NCBI GenBank assembly: GCA_964401455.1
Contig: CAYNYI010000035.1
Location: 1-26,118 of the forward strand
DNA: 26,118 nt
Reading direction: 5' to 3'
Source of the DNA: CAYNYI01 sp964401455
GTDB taxonomy: Bacteria > Fibrobacterota > OXYB2-FULL-49-7 > CAYNYI01
The stretch's first letter is position 1. Every line of letters begins with the position of its first letter. Below, piece after piece: positions 24,401 to 26,118 of this stretch. The position numbers were made by a program, and so were the translations under genes. The notes below the pieces were generated by a model that did no database searches, had not been told where the DNA came from, and saw only the letters and a list, made by a program, of their open reading frames with translations.

Positions 24401-26118
24401 GGAAAAGTTTTGCTTCGCTGGAATATAGCGGTTTCTTACGGAGCCATAGACAGCTTTCTTGTAAAACGCGACGGTTCCAGAATAGCGTCTCTGCCCTCGA
24501 GCACTTTATCTTATGATGATGCCGGGACCTCGGCCGGTAATACATATATATACACACTGTATGTTTTTTACAATGAGGGTGCTTCTCTTGATTCCGCGGA
24601 AGCGACAGTTCAGACCAACAATCCTCCTGTTTTCAATGCCGTTTCATATTCAGGAACAGCATCTTCCGGGATGGTCTATAATGATACTGTTTCGGCATCG
24701 GACGCGGATGTCTCGGATGAGCTGACATATGGGCTTGCCGGAACTTATCCCGTTGATTTTACAATAGGGGCGTCGTCGGGAATTATAAGCTTTTCGGCTT
24801 CAAAAAGTATGCGGGGTTCTTCCTATTCTTTTTATGTTACGGTTTCAGACGGTAAAAGCACAGACAGCGCCGGCTATTCACTGAATATAGCGCAGAATAT
24901 AGCGCCGGTATTTTCCGGGCTTTCTGATATGTCTCTTTCGGAAGACACTCTTTTTACCGATACCCTGAAAGCGGATGATGCCGATGGTGATACTGTTGTA
25001 TTCCGTGTGAGTTCTTCGACCGCTTCCGTATCGCTCGATTCTTTGACAGGTGTTTTAAAATGGAAACCGCTGCAGAAAGATGTAGGAACGCATACGGCAA
25101 GACTGATTGCGACAGACCGAATTGATTCTTCATCCGCTGAAATAACACTTACCGTGAAAAACACAAACGATAAACCGGTAATAACTATTGTCTCTTTCCC
25201 GGATACACTAACAGAAGACTCGGTCGCTGTTTGTACCCTGAGGGTGTCTGATGAAGATAAAGACGATTCTTTGATTTTCTCTTCCGATATGTTCACCTCT
25301 GCATCCTCTATGAGGAGTGCGCAGGCTTCCGGCGACAGTATCGCTTTTCTGCAGGTAATGACCTATACTCCTCTTAATGAGAATGTCGGTAATATGAGAG
25401 CTCAATTTACCGTATCGGATTCAGGCGGTCTCTTTGATACGGTTTCCGCAGAGGCTTTTGTGAAGAATTTAAATGACGCGCCGGTCGTTTCGATAGGTTC
25501 GTTGAAAAAGCTGTACGGAGCCGTAGAAATTTCTGTTTCAGTATCAGACCCCGATTTTTCGAATACCAGGCAGGATAATGGATTGAGAAATGACCCGGCA
25601 GACAGTCTCTTCAGTTTAAGGGCTGTCACAAAAAAGAATGGCATTGTCTATGATACTTTATCGATTACAGAGCGTTCTTACGGGTCCGACTCATCTTCTG
25701 TCCTTTTAAGGATCGAAAAATGCGGTCTTTATGATGGAGACTATGAGATAGTTATAAACGCTGAAGATAGATACGATAAGAAATCCATCGGTCAGTCTAA
25801 AACCTGGAATGTCAACGGGATGCTGTCCGCGACTACTCCCGGAGACGGCCGCTGGAGAATGATATCCGTCCCTTCGAGAAGCGCTGCAAAGCCCGCGGTT
25901 CTCGCTGAAAACGATATCTTTCAATATGATCCATCCCGTGAAAAGGATCCCGAATACGGCAGGTACAAAACCGGAGTCTCAATAAGCAGTCTAAGCCGGG
26001 GCGGAGCATATTGGGTTAACAGCGCAATTGATGTCTCTTTTAGCACCGGGGCGGCTTTTATTGAAGATTCGTCTTTTACCATGACTTTTAAATCCGGGTG
26101 GAACCAAATCGCCTCCCC
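18449..26118 (+). CDS. Giant secreted modular surface protein (beta-propeller, tandem beta-helix, FN3, cadherin-like); partial
   Basis: At least 2,556 codons are open from ATG 18449 (preceded by GGAGGGG) to the window edge; I checked the frame at several points. Residues 1-24 form a signal peptide. Residues 28-440 have repeating short strands with SW/AW turns, like a sialidase-type propeller. Two parallel beta-helix modules occupy 443-769 and 770-1096, each ending in DAGDPADDYS and GAYGGT. An FN3-like domain lies near 1095-1190, two SbsA-like Ig segments lie in 1200-1540, and four FN3 repeats span 1541-1965, with a fifth-like unit to about 2055. Cadherin-like domains follow, with DADGD near 2176 and NxND linkers at N2240 and N2342. 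From W2469 (WRMISVP) a pre-C-terminal domain resembles those before sorting signals. It is probably an adhesin or matrix/polysaccharide-binding surface protein; no catalytic motif was recognised. Confidence 0.9.
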   Translation, partial: MKFSRGFSLFILFSGLFLPAFPVWIGGELDGASSSRVLDSVNSATLTSGERIIAYENYNNSTSEKIIEAVIDIGSGWGAAQRVDAGTSDSAFAPVLKANSQGYAYLTFIQREGADSVLYISRTDGLSWSAPAAAAGGSGTDVIKADFVFDSTGDMYLAYILVNAGDSSLFVRKYDHSAEAWATSAEQIDYSPGGRVTDLAVDASSDDAVYVLMKQENQFSTERLFVNRYNGASWLASPDSIPVSTPDMIYDIDIAAAGGTKAFAVFRQYYSGYDVIMGSEFNGTAWAAEQQLDNGGAMNAYSPDIEFLSTGAAFLVYRVGDFIYSRSYDGSAWDGSAVTVNINSGKNTGYSPSSIKLSVNGSDLPVLTYALYASDGSNYLYYTEYEADSSSWNDPDSIKGGGASIGSSDLYFDDSENACVSFTEQGTYNKLYSFRKDSYSGPVWYTNNNGGGNGSSPSSPASFVSVFSELEAGDTVKVADSIYLSSSVTLIPGVTYEGGYKPDFSAKDTSGVSVINTSWNDSRAFFNNTGSGSGHYLEIKDFAFININTGSFIYIDYVSGFDSIVVEGCRFSGNSGINIGIGNPDPLVAVRNCVFFDNSGSGTPALALGGEAPYDVEIINNTFVTSSDAVNISTGLDTVIIKNNVFDGGGNGIWSIEGHSHSDYSYNVFEVFSAVLYDGSQSLQVPISTMNSNHGAGNDSGDVRLYNSVSSYYKKALWCVNHPTSIGMDAGDPADDYSAEPSPNGGQINCGAYGGTARATHGLAANSGRVWYVSEGSQVDSLYGNGAQGNPSAFPHWVFTQVSAGDTIKFSGGDYNTSSVFFISGEVYMLGGYNTDFSLRDPEMYSSRISMSGSGTSVIDYNSSSGDCNFTLDGFIIEGGGPAVSIESVTNGNVIVSHNVIRNVQSGSDVAAGIYLSMVSSGVTIKNNLIYKNYNYGICLYESSAGIVNNTIAGNGSTGMSGYGIYYADDLSYSTSVKNNILSGNGMAGMGFSTQIPTSADINYNGFYNNYEDVFMSDISSLNSVSGCLNNSSLNPVYRDTSNGDYHLMSSSECIDAGDPADDYSEEPSPNGSRINLGAYGGTKIAAKTVAADVPVPVPVIEYGFEVTNYDSLVTLRWSPVSGAGQYLIKIDTVSDGMASSYTDTVFNGDTVYFAPTGEYESRHLRYNAMNYFQVAALSQMPQYSAVDSFMTDTASYADSAFYDFYKGELTIKFSETVQLSSFDISKVYFSRRQGDTSGLSAARWELRLDGTDQLVTTSGADSTAIIKLSDSHRQILNDSLARDNYYNARNLIILEHGFALDASSGSMPQTETKIKRIESMFADVEFYGNSGSDSGLLVLDMSVPVSKDPVDIDLSKIGIKLYMGGEVILGNTTTEVIAGAGGPYTVHLRVRDANLGVDEHTIGAGPGAFKRHDNGSLITAAQDSVMFMNSGMVGPPMFVEEYPYGAPAGISFSVAYPDSFSHVKLYRCDSSGISDFRKGKNYNDTAYFDSYLLTDLTSVTESMTYSDNTVSVGDRFFYWAVGRKTSVGISTSGLFFVESKDIVAPVNNLILNASAQDENNVRLTWNPADISDTDADSVMVAFRTDAYPDSLNDPSAVKSSMTALSDGLLDISSLNAKTDYYFAIYVRDNNKNWSGASGDALAMIRTPDLTAPVLPGDVKLYASLSGTGNVDLTWNVDALTGTDVDSVEVWWSTNGYPDSVSENGITKVGRYDLSVTNAVMSWSLEKTDHYFSLFARDSSGNWSAFSDSASSKVKTPDNTAPQNISGLSASILNGDTAVLSWTASLSTDIDSACIRYRTDGSYPSSSSDGTLLSKFQANIFIDTFKLNEKTEYYFAMFTRDSSANWSDTSSGAQAYLFIPDITPPENGIDFSASVSDTDKIIISWDPSLITSSDAKEVLVLMSADSSASIPSDPDAQRLGPYDMSISSDTVTGLSSDSLYYFSAFVRDSSGLYGKKTPGSFDSAKTWNPSGQVVFDKAEYDNASGKVLLRWNIAVSYGAIDSFLVKRDGSRIASLPSSTLSYDDAGTSAGNTYIYTLYVFYNEGASLDSAEATVQTNNPPVFNAVSYSGTASSGMVYNDTVSASDADVSDELTYGLAGTYPVDFTIGASSGIISFSASKSMRGSSYSFYVTVSDGKSTDSAGYSLNIAQNIAPVFSGLSDMSLSEDTLFTDTLKADDADGDTVVFRVSSSTASVSLDSLTGVLKWKPLQKDVGTHTARLIATDRIDSSSAEITLTVKNTNDKPVITIVSFPDTLTEDSVAVCTLRVSDEDKDDSLIFSSDMFTSASSMRSAQASGDSIAFLQVMTYTPLNENVGNMRAQFTVSDSGGLFDTVSAEAFVKNLNDAPVVSIGSLKKLYGAVEISVSVSDPDFSNTRQDNGLRNDPADSLFSLRAVTKKNGIVYDTLSITERSYGSDSSSVLLRIEKCGLYDGDYEIVINAEDRYDKKSIGQSKTWNVNGMLSATTPGDGRWRMISVPSRSAAKPAVLAENDIFQYDPSREKDPEYGRYKTGVSISSLSRGGAYWVNSAIDVSFSTGAAFIEDSSFTMTFKSGWNQIAS
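19775..20755 (+). repeat. Beta-helix module 1 of the giant protein (327 codons)
   Basis: Residues 443-769. It begins VWYTNNNGG, has AGDTVKV and GGYKPDFS early, then Asn-rich helix rungs (VEGCRFSGNSG, VRNCVFFDNSG, IINNTFV, IKNNVFDG). It ends with DAGDPADDYS at residue 729 and GAYGGT. Such rungs are typical of right-handed beta-helix (PbH1) proteins. Confidence 0.8.
20756..21736 (+). repeat. Beta-helix module 2 of the giant protein (327 codons)
   Basis: Residues 770-1096. Start (VWYVSEGS), AGDTIKF, GGYNTDFS, rungs (VSHNVIRN, IKNNLIYKN, VNNTIAGNG, VKNNILSGN) and ending (DAGDPADDYS at residue 1056, GAYGGT) follow module 1 in order. Both start and end motifs are offset by exactly 327 residues, while the sequence between has diverged. 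A Val-Pro linker ((GTTCCT)x3, 21728-21745) closes it. Confidence 0.8.
23069..24349 (+). repeat. Four tandem FN3-type domains of the giant protein
   Basis: Four units start at the AP/PP residues 1545, 1652, 1761 and 1864, so the period is 107, 109 and 103 residues. Each has a Trp in the B strand (LTWN, LTWN, LSWT, ISWD) and ends with a near-identical stretch: TDYYFAIYVRDNNKNWS, TDHYFSLFARDSSGNWS, TEYYFAMFTRDSSANWS, LYYFSAFVRDSSGLYG. Confidence 0.85.

Noticed and set aside
20621..25924. Many minus-strand and off-frame open stretches across the giant gene
   Set aside because: All are short, lack ribosome sites and overlap a single long plus-strand frame that keeps phase to the window edge.
1..26118. 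CRISPR arrays, insertion sequences, phage genes or att sites
   Set aside because: No short regularly spaced repeats, transposase or integrase motifs, or flanking duplications were seen. The tRNA-Gly 3' end is not followed by an integrase or a second copy of its end.

Overview
The window looks like a chromosomal segment of an uncultured, diderm (Gram-negative-type) bacterium. Two lipoproteins with a Cys lipobox, many signal peptides and an MltF-like murein lyase support an outer-membrane cell plan. GAF/SpoIIE signalling, a bacterial XPB-type helicase, a two-subunit exported M16 peptidase and a giant surface protein with beta-helix, FN3 and cadherin-like modules fit FCB-group, Fibrobacterota-like or Spirochaete-like lineages. 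That placement is an inference from gene content with low confidence. I see no rRNA, CRISPR array, insertion sequence, integrase or phage gene. Base composition looks even, so nothing marks recent transfer.

Layout from left to right: (1) 1-730, minus strand: a lipoprotein with prenyltransferase/squalene-cyclase-like repeats, cut by the window edge. (2) 856-4697, plus strand: a compact operon of a GAF-GAF-SpoIIE phosphatase, a NagD-like HAD phosphatase, a GNAT acetyltransferase and a small membrane protein. (3) 4761-4917: tRNA-Gly(GCC) with a good sigma70-type promoter and a terminator that looks bidirectional. (4) 9848-4916, minus strand: purD, purE, a low-molecular-weight phosphatase, a DUF3108-like exported protein, ruvB, a small lipoprotein, and an apparently frameshifted membrane-protein gene ending at the shared terminator. 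(5) 9928-11361, plus strand: an MltF-like lytic transglycosylase, tail to tail with the next operon. (6) 18234-11364, minus strand: XPB-like helicase, catalytic M16 peptidase, non-catalytic M16 partner, a PilZ-like small protein, a glycosyltransferase and an exported protein interrupted by a run of 10 N. (7) 18449-26118, plus strand: one open frame of at least 2,556 codons encoding a giant modular secreted protein that runs off the window.

The most rewarding parts are the giant protein and its control region. It has two tandem beta-helix modules spaced exactly 327 residues apart, and a near-consensus CRP/FNR-type palindrome lies in the divergent promoter region it shares with the helicase-peptidase operon. 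Two apparent gene breaks look technical rather than biological. The N10 gap is flanked on both sides by the same 8-mer and collapses in frame. A one-base change in an A4 run restores a 107-residue membrane protein near 5,084.
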